Assembly (NCBI RefSeq): GCF_030463535.1
Contig: NC_132880.1
Span: forward strand, 27,230,987-27,294,986
DNA length: 64,000 nucleotides
Direction: 5' to 3'
From: Salminus brasiliensis
Taxonomy: Eukaryota > Chordata > Actinopteri > Characiformes > Bryconidae
Shown: positions 10,906 to 23,129 of the stretch, piece by piece
How the letters are laid out: each line of letters begins with the position of its first letter
Position numbering within the stretch: the first letter of the stretch is position 1
Notes under the pieces: generated by a model
Databases searched by the model: none
What the model saw: only the letters and a program-made list of their open reading frames with translations
Told to the model about the DNA's origin: nothing
Made by a program: the position numbers and the translations under genes

Positions 10906-13178
10906 CAGAGGCCAATAAATTGTTGAGAAAACATTATCTAGGGAGGATTTCTAGCTATGCTATCTGTCTAGACAACTGGCAAATATAGACAAAATACACA
11001 TCATAATGATGCAAACGGCTGATAATTGAATAGAATGTATGCTTAATATGTCATCACATAATGGAATCTGCCATGGTGTTTTAATTAAATGCAGTTAACA
11101 GTTTGAAGTGTTTTGGACAGTTTAAAGGCTTTTCACATTTGGAAATGCCACTTTCTAATATTTATTCATTATAATTGTGGTTGTTTATTTTTTGGAGCCA
11201 GACAATTCTAATTCAGAGTTATTTATACATGGTAGTTACAGGTTGACCTAAGCCAGTATTTAAATATCCTAATTCCATAAGCAAGAGGTTTCACATACAC
11301 CCCATCTCCTTGTTTCTGCATTCTTCCCATAGAGGAGTATTTTATATTTATATACTGTAGTTTTGTAGGTCTAGACTGTTTTCTTACCCTGTTCTTCAAG
11401 GGTCAGGCCTCCACAGAGCATGTATTATTTGGATGATGGGTCATTATTAGCACTGCAGTGACACTGTGGTGGCGTGCTAATGTATGTTGCGCTGGTACGA
11501 GTGGATCGAACACAGGTTGGTTGTCCACCAACCAGAAATATCCAGCCAACAGCTGCCTGTGGGCAACATCCTGTGACCACTGGTGAAGGTCATTACCTCC
11601 TTTTGGGAAATATCACATCTAGTAAATGCTTTTTGTAGGCAGGTCTTTATCAGTCCATAGGACATTGCATTTATCTGACTCCGTTTGAGGTCATATGTAA
11701 TACAGAACAGGGTACAGCCACTGCAGAGTCTGCAAAATCTTCCTGAAGGTCTTTTGCAATAAAACTGTGGTTTTGATTAGCCTTCTAAGCAATCCTGCTA
11801 GCAAGCCTTTCCTTCAAAAAGCATTAAAACCTTAATCATTCCTGTTAACTGTCATTGTCACTCAATTAAATTAGGAACTGAGCACATGGCTACCTGGAAA
11901 TGATTTGCTATCTGCTTATAGCTTTATCCGGTTTTGTGGGCACTGGTTTTTACAGAGTGCTTTACAGATGCTTAGGGAAAGGTTAGAGGAGTCAGAGTGT
12001 AAGCTTTGAAATCAGACTTTTTCTAACGATAATTGTGATCAATCCATAACCCAACAAGTTAATTTGAGTATTGGAGAAAAAAGCAAAAATAAAGCACTAA
12101 TCTTGCTTAAAATCTTGAAAATATGTTTCTTCCTTAACTTCATATCTCAGTTCAACTTCTACATTCTTTTAGTTTTCTTCTCAATCATTAATTTATTCTA
12201 CCAGTCCCTCATCATGTTGTACAAAGTTTCTTCACCTGTAACCATTGTTTATATTTGTGACATAAGTTGGGTCTTTAAAGTAGATGTTCCAGCCATGTTG
12301 TTTTTTTTGCAATGTAGGTTTAGAGGTCATCATAATTCTAATGTTTTAAAAGGGTTTTTTATGAGGAACTGGAGTTTTGTTTCTTTGCTAGACAAAGTCT
12401 TACAGAAGATCTAGCCCCCTTATTATTGACTGATGATGTCAAACACATCAAGAAGGAGTTTTCACCACATATTTTTTCAGCTGGATTGCAAATTTGGAAT
12501 ACAAATAATCACTGGGGTAGACGAGAACCATTTGAAATAGAGAACATGCCAAAAAGTATCTAAATTGGTGTTACCTTTATATTGGACATCTGTTTTTTGA
12601 GCCTACTCTGGCCCAAATTATAAAATTACAGCTATTGGAGGAAATAAAAATGACATTTTGAAACTGTTTTCCTCTTTTTATGTTACAATTATTTGAATCC
12701 TGTCTATTCAAATGTCCATCCAAGGATTACATCCATGTAATGCCACTGGGTTTGGAATTGAAAATTTGATTTGTTTGATTGCTATTTTTTTTTTTTTTGA
12801 TCATTTGTTTCCACTTTGTCCTTGTAAAGTGTCCTTGTAAAGACAAGGGCTAGATAAAAATGACACATCTAAATAACTAAAACAATGACTGTAAAAATCT
12901 AATGAAGTGTTATTGAAGTATTACACAGACCACAATTTACTTCCCAAAGTTTTGTATGTAATTAGAACATGCATGAAATGTAATACCAATTGTTTAAATA
13001 AATAAATAAAATAAATACATATAAAAATACAAACATTCTCGATTATGAAATGAATAAATAGATAAAATAGTAAAAAAAAAAAAAAAAAAAGCAAATCCCT
13101 GATGTTTGACCCCAGTAAAAAAAAAATTACTGGATAAAATAGAATGGAAAAAGTCTACTGAACTCTCCTGGGCATCAC
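10906..13178. other. 3' flank of the receptor gene, otherwise non-coding
   Basis: AATAAA occurs at 10914 (probably too close to the stop) and at 11758-11763, the better polyadenylation candidate. The 116-codon frame at 12064-12414 is AT-rich, lacks an ATG at its start and has no domain, so I do not call it. A run of A and AT-rich repeats lies at about 12995-13095. Confidence 0.5.
11440..11590 (+). repeat. fragment of a common teleost dispersed repeat
   Basis: Contains in order 'gcagtgacactgtggtgg', 'gctggtacgagtggatcga', 'ccaaccagaaatatccagcc' and 'cctgtgaccactggtgaagg', which I recognise as pieces of a short non-coding repeat common in otophysan fishes. Its middle is deleted. The family name is not known to me. 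Confidence 0.5.
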
Positions 13179-15085
13179 TCAGCCAGGAATTGCACCCAGG
13201 CTTTCCACAGTAAAGAAAGTTTTCTGAAGAAACTCCTTAAGATTTTTTTGCGTTTTCTGTGTGACTTTTTTAGGAGGTTTTTCTCTGCTGGCCTGGTGTT
13301 TCCAGGATCCTCCTGTGAGCATAGGATGATGATTGCAAAAGTCATCCCATGATTTTAGTGAATGAATCAGCACAATGTTGTGGAAAAACATCTCAGGATT
13401 CCTGATGACCTCTGAGAACAGGATTGCTGCGACAGCTATGGCATCCTCTGGGCTTCTCACAATGGAGTCCACTTTGTTGTGGTTGCCCATCATGTAATAG
13501 AACAGAGGTTCACTGCATTTCTTGCTAAAAGTTGTTGTTGGCTTTAATTTAGCATAAGACAGTTTCCTCTCATCAAATCGCATGATCTGATGAAGCTTAT
13601 TGGAGCCAAGAGAGTGTTTGTACTGCGGAACAACATAGAAGTCATTTCTCTGCAACTGGAGAACATATATCCCTATCTTCAAATAAACATCGTCCCTTTG
13701 TGGATTTTCTGCCCACTTACTTATGAGAAAAGAAGCATTTTGAGCATACTCCTGAAACTCCCTGTTTACGAGGGCTGTAATGCTGGTGCCAGACTGCAGA
13801 GTTATAGTTTCCATAATCGGTCCATCATCTTTTATGATCTCATGTCCAAGGTTAGCAATCCGTTTGATTTCTGGTATGGCTTTATCTTTCTCCCATGAGG
13901 TACACACTGTAGTTCCATCTTGCATGATCAACACATGTCTTGCATTGCTGGGTTCTATAGCATTCGAAGATCCAAGATTGACTCTGTCTGATTTCTCTGA
14001 AAGTGTGAAAGTGTCTTTCCAATTAGGAGGCCAAAATTTCCTCTGCATCATTTCACTGGCGTTGAGAGACAGGCACATTGGCGGTTTGTCTTCTTTCTCC
14101 TCTGGAGTGGTCTGTGGAAATAGTCAGAAATAATAGTTCAACTGTACAGTTTACAATTACCCCCAGTATCTAGTTTATAAAAGCTTTACTTTGTTCTTCT
14201 GTAACAACCAAACTTCTGCTAATGTGCATTTATTCTAATAATATATAATGCTGTGTACACATACAGTGCTGTGCAAAATTTTACATATTGGAAGATTTTT
14301 TATATATTAAGTGTTTTTGTGAGTGAAATGGTTGACACATGAATTTGAGAAGTTTTATTTTAAGTACACCTTTTATTAGATATTTACATGGATACATGTT
14401 TTTTTTTTCTCACCGTGTCCGAACAAACAGGGCCTTCAGCTCCAGCTCCATTAAAATTGTCCGCAGAATTCTTGGGCTGATGGTAGTCGCTGTAGATTTT
14501 TGCATTTTGATTTAGTTTCAGTTTTCATACAGTGTAGTTAAAGCTCAGTAGCTGGAAAAGTCTGCTAGCTTCTCAAATCTGCGAGCCTTAAAATCTACTT
14601 AAAAAAAATAACAAGAATCAACATACATGGACCATGGTATCATCATTATGTCGAAAAATATGAAATACACTTAAATGTACCTGTTTTTTCTTCGCTTATG
14701 TGTTTCAGGTACGTCATCAAGTGTGAAAGAATTATTGAGTAATGGTCTCTTCTCACTGCATTTCCTAAACAAAAAGAGATCAGAGTACAGTTTGACTCCA
14801 CGTTAGTGCTATGTTGTCATTATGGATCACATGATCTAAAAATGATGCAAAATTATCCTCTGATGAATGCAAGCGCTATGTTCAACAAGAAATACTGTCA
14901 ATGTACGTTTGCTTAATATTGTATGTAATTTGTAAGTCATTATTATGCATTCCATGCACTTATCATGCACAAATCATGGTATAGTAATACTTCTGTCAAA
15001 TTCCAACAAAACACATTCTGAACTTACTCGGAAAACATCTGAGAAGATGAAGACTTGAACCCGTTGTGGCCGTTCTGTCCAGGTG
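13179..15085 (-). CDS. unrecognised multi-exon gene, 5' end not found
   Basis: Four minus-strand coding exons join in frame with consensus splice sites: 15085-15028, 14764-14681, 14489-14414 and 14111-13179 (stop at 13179-13181). They give at least 382 residues. Phases are 2, 2 and 0 across the three introns. The product starts with a low-complexity, Ser/Asn/Gly-rich part (PGQNGHNGFKSSSSQMF), then a basic patch HKRRKN that looks like a nuclear localisation signal, an acidic TPEEKED stretch, and a long globular-looking exon (LNASEMMQRKFWPPNW near its start, SWDDFCNHHPMLTGGSW near its end) finishing in a Lys-rich tail (KPPKKVTQKTQKNLK). I see no transmembrane segment, signal peptide or known catalytic motif. 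The first coding exon upstream of 15085 was not found. I do not recognise the family. The long intact frame and matching intron phases argue for a functional gene. Confidence 0.75.
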
Positions 15086-16029
15086 CTGCAATAAAAATAG
15101 CAACAAATTGACTGTGGTGTTCACTTGACTGATCATATGAATACTGTGTCATTCAATTAAAAGTGGAAGTATGGAGCCAAAAATATATTTGACATACTCA
15201 AATAGTGTGTACATTACTGTCAGAGCAAACCCCCCCAACTCCAAAATGACAAATTCACAGGAGATTAAAACCTTCTTGCCAGAGGACAATGCCATTTATC
15301 TCTAGTAATTATAATATATTTGTATTTGTCCATTCAACATGACATTTTAATATTATTATTGACACAATATTAAGGACAGTTGGTGTTGGTGCTTCATTCC
15401 AACAGAGACAATAAACCGGTAATTTTTTTTTTAAACAAATTAATTTCTTATTACATTTGTTATTACATTTTAACATTAAATACACTTTTACCACACCTCG
15501 GCTGCAACCATAGCCACATACATCTGAACTATATACACATTGTACTAATGAATGCACTACTAATGGTGGTGTGCAATTTTATATAATGTGGTAATACACA
15601 TATGGTTATGACAAATTTTGGAATCATTCTCTGTGTAATCTAGACTGCAGAATAAACCCTATATATAATATATATATATACCCTACATACAATATTTAGA
15701 CAACTGTGAAAACACAAAAATGTAATAATTATAAATAACATTAATATAAAAGGTTTTACAACCCCTCTGCTTCTTTCAGAAAATGCACCCCTCTATTCAG
15801 AACACTGTTGCAGTTACATGCTTCGAGATTCTCATGTTCATTTTTTGCATTGGAACAAAACAAAAAGCTGAAAAAAGTAAAATGTGACATCATTCCACTC
15901 AGAATTCCAGAAATGGACAGAACAAAATGAGAAAGAATATTCGGTAGCCCACATTTTACAAAAACAATAACTGAAATCAATCATGTTCTGTAACCATAAA
16001 TGAGTTTCTTACATTTCTGTATTTGAAAT

Positions 16030-17010
16030 TTAGACCACTCTTCCCTTGCCAACTGCTCCAGGTCTCTCAGATTTTAAGGGTCCCTTCAACCACTGTTTTG
16101 AGAACTCTCCAGTGTCCAGTCCTGGTTCAAGAGGGTTTGGAGCTGGACTCATTGCTGACCACTTCAAAATGCTCCAGCACTACGTCTTAATCCATTTCTG
16201 GTTGCTTTTTGAGGTTTGCTTTGGGTCATCGTGCTACTGGAAGACCCATGACCTCTAATGGAGACCTAGCTTTCTGACTCTGGGCCCTACATTGAGCTCC
16301 ACAATTCTGTTCTTACGATTTTATAATGTGAAACAGTCTATGCCTATCCAGTGCCAGAGGTCACAAAACACCTTTGTATGTCCACCTTACATACAAAGGC
16401 CTCAAAGGCCTTCTTTTAAGGCCTCATTTTATTTTTGTAAATGGTACAATGACTATTGTGATGACTCTATTTTGGTCTCATCTGTCCACAGTATATCACT
16501 GCTGTCCGATGAAAAACATGAATCTCAATTTTTGTTTGTTTTTAGTTTTCTCAGTTCTTTAAACCCTGTAGCTGCCCTGTCCACTGCGTAAATAATTTTG
16601 GATCAATAGACCAGTGTTTCTTGACCCTGCTCCTGGAGGCATCCTGCACTGAACATTTTAGTGCTTTTCCTGCTCCCACCACACCTGATTCAACTAATCA
16701 GCTCTTTAACCAGCCCTTTCAGAGTTGCAGGGAGTGTGTTAAAAATGTAGCGCAGGGTACTTCCAGGACCAGGGTTGAGAAACACTGGGACAGACCAGTA
16801 GAAATGCTGTAATTACTTGGAATTACTTTACACTGGAGTTTGTTTGGAAGTTGAATTTGAACAATCCTTCATAGTAATCTTCCATCAAATTTTCTCTTCC
16901 ATCCATGTCCAGGGAGGTTAGCTAAAGTGCCATGGGCTGTATACTTAATGACGTTGAGCAGAGTGGACACAGGAACATTAAGATCTCTGGAGATGGACCT
17001 GTAGCTTTGA
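16030..17010 (-). mobile_element. Tc1-like transposon remnant with a nested MITE
   Basis: The plus strand shows reverse-complemented Tc1 transposase landmarks in order: 'ggtctctcagattttaaggg', 'aatccatttctggttgcttt', 'tttgggtcatcgtgctactg', 'gacccatgacctctaatgg', 'gctttctgactctgggccc', 'ttttggtctcatctgtccac'. The frames are broken throughout. A 176-bp hAT-type element sits inside it at 16612-16787. Confidence 0.65.
16612..16787. mobile_element. hAT-type MITE
   Basis: 176 bp bounded by inverted ends: CAGTGTTTCTTGACCCTG at the left and CAGGGTTGAGAAACACTG at the right, which are reverse complements of each other but for one mismatch. Next to the ends the inner sequence also pairs ('ctcctgga' with 'tccaggac'). 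The flanking octamers caatagac (16604-16611) and ggacagac (16788-16795) agree at five of eight positions, consistent with a decayed 8-bp hAT target-site duplication. It has no coding capacity. Confidence 0.75.
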
Positions 17011-17169
17011 GATTATGCATACTTTTTTCACAACGTTGGTTCTCACATCTTTATTGTACATCAATATTTTTTGCTCTTCTTTATTTAAACTGGTTGAATG
17101 TGTGATTTCTATTGTATCAGCACCCTTTACTGTCCACAAATACAAATTACACAAGCATCACATGATTGA

Positions 17170-18850
17170 AATCCAACATTTTCTTTTTTTTTTTTTTTTT
17201 TACAATTTTGCTAATAATGTCCAGTCAATTGTTCAAGTTCTATGTGGAATAATATCTGGTTTGACCTTTTCTCTCAGCTTTTTTGTGTTTCAATTCAAAC
17301 ACAAACACAATAAACATGAATACCAAAGCATTTGTAACTGCGACACAATTTCTTAGAGAAGTGGTGCATTTTCTGAAAGAAGTGCAGAGGTGCCAATATT
17401 TAGATACATTTTCAAAGCTCCCCTCAAGGGAGTCTTATTCATAGTTCTCATCCAACACCTGATAACATCCAACAATGTTCAATCAGGTTAGCTGGTGACG
17501 GAATTGTCTGGGGGGAGGAGGGATGTGAAAGGCAATTTAAAAATATTTTTGATGCCTTGATCTGATGAACCTCATTGTAAGTATACAGGTGAGTTTATAT
17601 CTGTAGGTATATTAGTGTGTGTGTACCAGAGCTGAGTCTGAGTCAAGACCAAGACCGGGACACATTGAGTCTGAGTCAAGAAAAAGGCTGATAATAATCG
17701 ATTCTATAATAATCGAGACCAGATTAAGATTTTACCAAAGAAGTTTATAATTCAATGAACAATCATTTTTTATTTATTAAACAAAAATAACATTAAATAA
17801 TATGTAGCCTAAAATGATTATATATTTATATTATAGTCTTAGTGAAACTAAAACAATGTAACTTTTGGAATCAATAATGGGGAGGAGTCTTTTTCTCTTC
17901 TTCCCTGAAACACAGAATCAGAAATCACCACATAAAACCAACTGAGTATAATGCAGCAACATCCAGTCCATCCGTTTTTATTATTGTCACGCTTCTGTGT
18001 CCTCCCTCTGCCTCCGTCACTTCCAATCACTGCTACTCCCATAATCCTTCGCTTTCTGACACTACAGCAACAGGTCACCAGCCCACCAATCAGAGACAGC
18101 TTTCCAGATCTTCGTCACCAGACTACTAACTACACAAACCTGTTTACAGTCCAATCTGCTCTATAGAAACCTGATTGTTGATTACTCTCATCACTGTTTT
18201 TGCCTGCCATGTTGTAGGGCCTTGTTTTGCTCTTTTGGAGCTCCCTTTTGTTTTGTTAGCCTGGTTGTGTTATGTCTGCTTTTCTAGTTCTCAACTGGTT
18301 GCTTTTGCCTTTTTCTAACACTATTGTCTAGAACACTCTCTATCCTAGGTCATAAACTCATACCAAACATGAGAAATTAGTGTAAGCTTGAACCTGGTGT
18401 TTATCAGCACTCTCACTGCAGCGCATTCTGTGCACCATAAGCCTGCTTTGTTCCATATCTGTTCCATATGTTGTGCTATGTGATGCTAAACGGCATTGTG
18501 CACTGCATCCGCTACCCGGTGTAAGATGGACTTAATGGAGAAAGTAGAGAATTGAGCTTTTCAGCATGTTGATTTGTACACCTGACTATTGGTTAATTGT
18601 TAATAGTCAAAAAAAAAAAGACACACTGAACTTCACTGGTCTCTGCAAAAATTTCTGAATCCCCAGACAGAGACAAGACCGATTCCAAATGAGTTTGAGA
18701 CCGAGGCAAGACCGAGATCCAGTACTACAACACTATTTGTAGGCTAGTTTTGATAATAGATGTGTAAAGGAGGCGGAATAGTTCGGAAAACAGGTTACTG
18801 ATTTAGTTAAGTTTAAAATAGTCCTCCTAAAGTCTTTGAATATATGGCTA
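17170..18850. other. non-coding, with related GAGTCTGAGTCAAGACC-type motifs
   Basis: Two stretches rich in 'gagtctgagtcaagacc' (17632-17720) and 'gagaccgaggcaagaccgag' (18695-18718) bracket about 1 kb without a supported gene. They resemble the ends of a known style of fish non-autonomous repeat, but no clean inverted or direct termini could be drawn. Confidence 0.35.
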
Positions 18851-18860
18851 TGATCACATG

Positions 18861-19205
18861 ACCATAGAGAGCATCCTAAGCAGCTGCATCACTGCCTGGT
18901 TTGGGACCTGCACAGCCTCTGACCGCAAGTCCCTCCAACGCATTGTGAGGACAGCTGAGAGGATCATCAGAGTCTCTCCCCCCTCCGTCATGGACATTTA
19001 CACTGCCCGCTGCATCCGCAAAGCAACCAGCATTGTGGATGACTCCACCCACCCTTCACACAGACTGTTCTCCCTCCTGCCATCAGGAAGAAGGTACCGC
19101 AGCATCCGGTCCAACACGACCAGACTCTGCAATAGCTTCTTCCCCCAAGCCATCAGACTTCTCAACTCAACTCAACTTCTGACCTGATGTCTTTTCTGCT
19201 ACATG

Positions 19206-19281
<76 letters not shown>

Positions 19282-19581
19282 ATTTACTCCAGATAAAATG
19301 GGAAGCATTTTTGCACAAAGCATTTGCACAAATGACCTTACTACCTCACTGGACTCAATATTTATTACACACTGCATAATTTGCACAATTATTTATTATT
19401 CTCTGTCTGTACTGTACTGTGTTGTGTTGTCTGTCTGCACTTGTACTGTGTTGCACTTGTGTTCTGTATGCACTGTGTCTATGTTGCACCAGGGTCCTGG
19501 AGGAACGTTGTTTCGTTTCACTGTGTACTCTGTATGTAGTTGAAATGACAATAAAACCCACTTGACTTGACTTGACTTGAC
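18861..19581 (+). mobile_element. 5'-truncated L2-type LINE 3' end
   Basis: The frame from 18861 to 19186 encodes the C-terminal tail of an L2-family reverse transcriptase ORF (ITAWFGTCTASDRKSLQRIV, then SHRLFSLLPSGRRYRS, then NSFFPQAIRLLN). It ends in a TGA and is followed by a CT microsatellite (about 19207-19277), a short 3'UTR with 'ttgaaatgacaataaaaccc', and a terminal TTGAC tandem tail (19560-19581). Such short tandem 3' tails are characteristic of L2/CR1-type LINEs. The 5' part is missing. Confidence 0.85.
19207..19277. repeat. (CT)n microsatellite
   Basis: About 71 bases of CT dinucleotide with one A interruption, inside the L2 3'UTR. Confidence 0.95.
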
Positions 19582-19589
19582 AAAACAGG

Positions 19590-21000
19590 TCAAAGTAGCC
19601 CAACTTTTTTCTGCCATATGTGTGGCAGTGTGAATGGCAAAAAAATACTCAATCTGACATTTTCATTTCTGATCTTGATCACTTTTAAATGCGGCCTTTA
19701 TGTCAATCCATCTTTGCATTCACTAAGGAGATAGGAAAATGGACAATAGCAGGTTTTCAGTGGTGGGATAGTGAGGTAACAGACCTCATAAATAATTGGC
19801 GTGACATCTCTGTTAAAAAATTAATTTGAACGAAATTAGAAGACACATATTGGAAGCGCTTCATGTTTAAAGGATTTTTTAAAGAAATGCCGCAGCTGCA
19901 GTGCCAAAGAAAATCATAAAGCTTTTTACAGTGAGCTCACATGCCTTTTTTTCAGCAGTCAGCTGCTAGAGCTCCTTGATAGAGCATGTGACACTGGTAA
20001 AGATGAAACTGAAACCTCATTTGCGCACATGTGTCATTTGGGCCACTTTACATGCTGTGTGTCTGATTTTCTGGGGAAGGACCTCCATGCCACTGCCCAC
20101 TTTAATTCTCACCATTGTCCCCATACTTTTTTTAACCTTTCCAAACACTTTCCAGAGTCTAAGCATTTTATAACTCCATTCAGTTTATACATTTTGAGTA
20201 AAACTCTTGAATATATTAAAACTGTTAGCTCACAACTTGAATTTCTCAGCCTATAAGTAGCGAACATCAGAACACAGTATAAACGCTGTCAGCTTGCTAA
20301 GCTAGGTAGTAATGTTAAGATCATGTTAGTTGAACAAGGCTAATAGTTTAGTTTGCTAATAGATAACGTCGCTGTCCAAAAAAAACATGTATCTCCAGCA
20401 AAGTGACTTTACAGGAGATGGCAAGGTACCGTAGTATTTCTAAACCCAAGTGGTTCTGGTATGGCTCTCCTGAACTGGAGAGGGAGCCCATGAGCAGAAT
20501 CATCACCATGTTGCTCAGGGATGGAGTTGTTTATGTTGTTCCAGGACAATCATCATTACACTGATCATGACTAGATTAGCTAATGTTGTTCCCAGACCAT
20601 CATTTCAATATTGATCCTGGATAGAATTGTTAATATTGATTAAGAGTAATTAAACAATATTAGTTAAATTTTCCTTTGTTTACATAATGTGTGTCATTTA
20701 AATGTAAATGTGCTTTTATTGTGTGAAAAGATGTGTGGTATATTAATATGAGCTAATGTGTGCAGCATGCAGCCTAAATTGAACAAGAATTAGTCATCTG
20801 AAACAATATACAAAATACACGTTCTGGTAGCACTGGCTACATGCTAATGCTACCAACTTGTCTCATTCTGTTTTCAAATCAACTGGATTCATTCAGCTAA
20901 ATGAAACAAATATATATATACTACATCCTTTGACTATTGGACATATCATAATGGTCACAGTAAGCAATGCTGGTTTTAATAACATTAGCAGACAGTTAAA
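19590..21000. other. non-coding, nothing recognised
   Basis: No coding region, RNA gene or clear repeat was recognised. The short frames present lack domains and exon boundaries. Confidence 0.5.
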
Positions 21001-21009
21001 CAAGTAGAA

Positions 21010-21300
21010 CATGCTATGGAGCAGTGGAACGTTGTTCTCTAGAAAGATGGTGCTCCATCCAATTCTTTTAGATTGAGTTGGGAATGAGGTGGAGTGGTGA
21101 TCACCCCAAAATTCCTCTGTATCGCTCTTGCTGCTGAATGCAAATAAATCCTCACATCAATGCACCAAAATCTGGTAGAAAGCCTTCCCTGGACAGTAGA
21201 TACAGTTATTCTAACAAAAGCAGGACAAACTCTTTTTATTACCCTTTATCTCAGAAGAAGAGATGATTAAGCAGGTGTCCCAAAACGTTTGTCCATTTAA
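21010..21300 (+). repeat. dispersed repeat family R, copy 1
   Basis: Shares an ordered set of motifs with copies at 22890-23115 and 60735-60870: a 'gatggtgctccatccaat' block, 'gagttgggaatgaggtgg', 'gctgaatgcaaataaatcc', 'gtagaaagccttccctgga', then a right end 'gcaggtgtcccaaaacgttt' that looks like a mariner-type terminus. It is non-coding and probably non-autonomous. Confidence 0.6.
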
Positions 21301-21717
21301 ACAAAATTCATTTGATTACTGCATTGTATATAAATGCCACATAATTCATACCTTTATTGTTTCAATCTGTAACAGTTTAGTTTGAGGCATATAACCCCCA
21401 TACAGCAGGTCGCTTAAAGCACGGTGTTATAATTTATCCTTTCAAGAAAAACCCTGGCATCAAAGATGGCCCACTCGCCAAGACTGTTGTAGAACAAGGC
21501 TGCAATTTCAACTCTTTTTAATAACAGCACAGTTTCTTCATTTCTTCACACTGAAGTAACTAAAGTCATCCAAAGGGCAGTGCCATTTCAAACACTGCAG
21601 AAATTGCTTCACTCATATTTGCGTATTTGGAAATACCTGGAATATTTGGAAACCTGTATACCTACTTATTCAAGCAATTATCTAATTAGCCATCATAAGG
21701 GCAGCAGGTTATGGTGG

Positions 21718-21740
21718 TGGTGTGTGTGTGTGTGTGTGTG
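21718..21740. repeat. (GT)n microsatellite
   Basis: Short uninterrupted GT dinucleotide tract followed by G-rich sequence. Confidence 0.85.
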
Positions 21741-22461
21741 GGGGTGTTGGGGGTGTAATTGAATCACATTTTGGGCCTTTTAATAATGATCACAATAATT
21801 TGAATAAATGCCACAGCCTGTTGGAATAAGCATCCCTTCAGAACCACAGTTTGCCCATCTTCTAACAGCTACTTCCAGTATGACAACACACCATGTTACA
21901 AAACAAATCTGCCTTAAACTGGTTTCATTAACATGACAATGTAAGGATCTTCACAGTCACCAGGTAGAACCTCCAACTTTAACAAGAATGTTTCCAACAT
22001 CTTGTGGAATCCACGCTATGAACAATTCACAGTTTTTAAAGCAATGGGAGGCCCTAGCCAGTACAAGCACAGTTCTCCTAATAAAGTGTTTGGTGAGTAT
22101 GACTTCAATATATGATTTAAAAACAAGTCATTGATTTGTTTTGAACATTGGTTTAGGAAGGGCTTAAGGGTAAATAAGTGGTGTTCTTGTAGCAACAAAT
22201 TCACCTTGTGAAATCGAGATTTGGCTGAATGAACACAGGTTTGAATGCAGACCACCCTGCTAAATGCAAAATCCACTCATTTAAAGTTTACCACCAAAAT
22301 GACAGTCATACATTTTTACAAGCAGACTTGGCCATGATTGACAGAAAATACAAATGACACAAGATTTTTTGTGGATTTGTGTGTTTCTAGAGCATCCCTG
22401 AAATAAAAGCTCTAGCAGAAGTTCTACCAGGAGACTGTAATGCAGCATCACCGTTCTTCAG

Positions 22462-22673
22462 CCAATCACCAGCCGCCACCTGTGTTAAAAAGTCCTCTAA
22501 TCACACTGCTTTCAAGAGTTGACGTCACGTTTCTCCCTCCCTCCTTCCTCCCTGCTGCCTCCAGTTTGTTCCCGACGGATGTCCCGGTGCAATACCTGGG
22601 CTGATGACGGGGCCTACGCCAAAGACTAGTTCTTACTTGTTAACATTTGTTTAACAACTGACTCAAGAATAAA
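22462..22673 (+). promoter_or_regulatory. GC-richer island with CCAAT box and perfect CRE
   Basis: CCAAT at 22462-22466 and a perfect cAMP-response palindrome TGACGTCA at 22520-22527 lie about 60 bp apart in a local GC-rich patch. They are followed by a pyrimidine tract, a 16-codon ATG frame (22579-22629) and an AATAAA near 22668. No exon or splice donor could be assigned, so the orientation and the gene served are unknown. It may be a chance cluster. Confidence 0.3.
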
Positions 22674-22889
22674 TCCATGGTTTACTGCTTCATGTCTTCA
22701 GAGTCTTCTGGTAGAACTGCAGTGAGAGACATTATCTATAAAATGAGAACCCTAGGAACCCTAGGTGAAGGCAGAGCAGCATACCACCCAGGAGGTCAGC
22801 AAAGATTCCAGAAGGTTCTCTCATTCTGTCCTTTCTGTCCTTTCTGCAGTATCGTACTGGAACAGCTTGTGTAAAATACTAATAGGAAA

Positions 22890-23115
22890 TGAGTTTGGGC
22901 ACTACAGTAAAAAAGAGAGATTAACTGTGTTCTCTGGAATGACGATGCTCCATCCAATACTTTTGGGATGATTTGGGGAAGTGATCATCCAACTCACTGA
23001 CATCACTTACACATTTTTCTCTGAATGCAATCAAAATCTCACAGCAATGGTCCACAATCTAGTACAAAGTCTTCCCTGGACAATTGAGACTGTTACTCCA
23101 ACAAAAGCATGTACC
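22890..23115 (+). repeat. dispersed repeat family R, copy 2
   Basis: Motifs 'gacgatgctccatccaatac', 'gaatgcaatcaaaatctcac' and 'gtcttccctggacaattgag' match copy 1 at 21010-21300 in the same order and orientation. Confidence 0.6.
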
Positions 23116-23129
23116 ACCGTCTTACAATT

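Noticed and set aside
12064-12414. 116-codon plus-strand frame, hydrophobic
   Set aside because: No ATG at the start, AT-driven Phe/Leu/Ile composition, no splice context or homologue recognised.
14262-14440. Possible mariner terminus ('acagtgctgtgcaaaatttt') in an intron of the unrecognised gene
   Set aside because: Only the first 20 bases or so look like a fish mariner end; no partner terminus was found, so it is not listed as an element.
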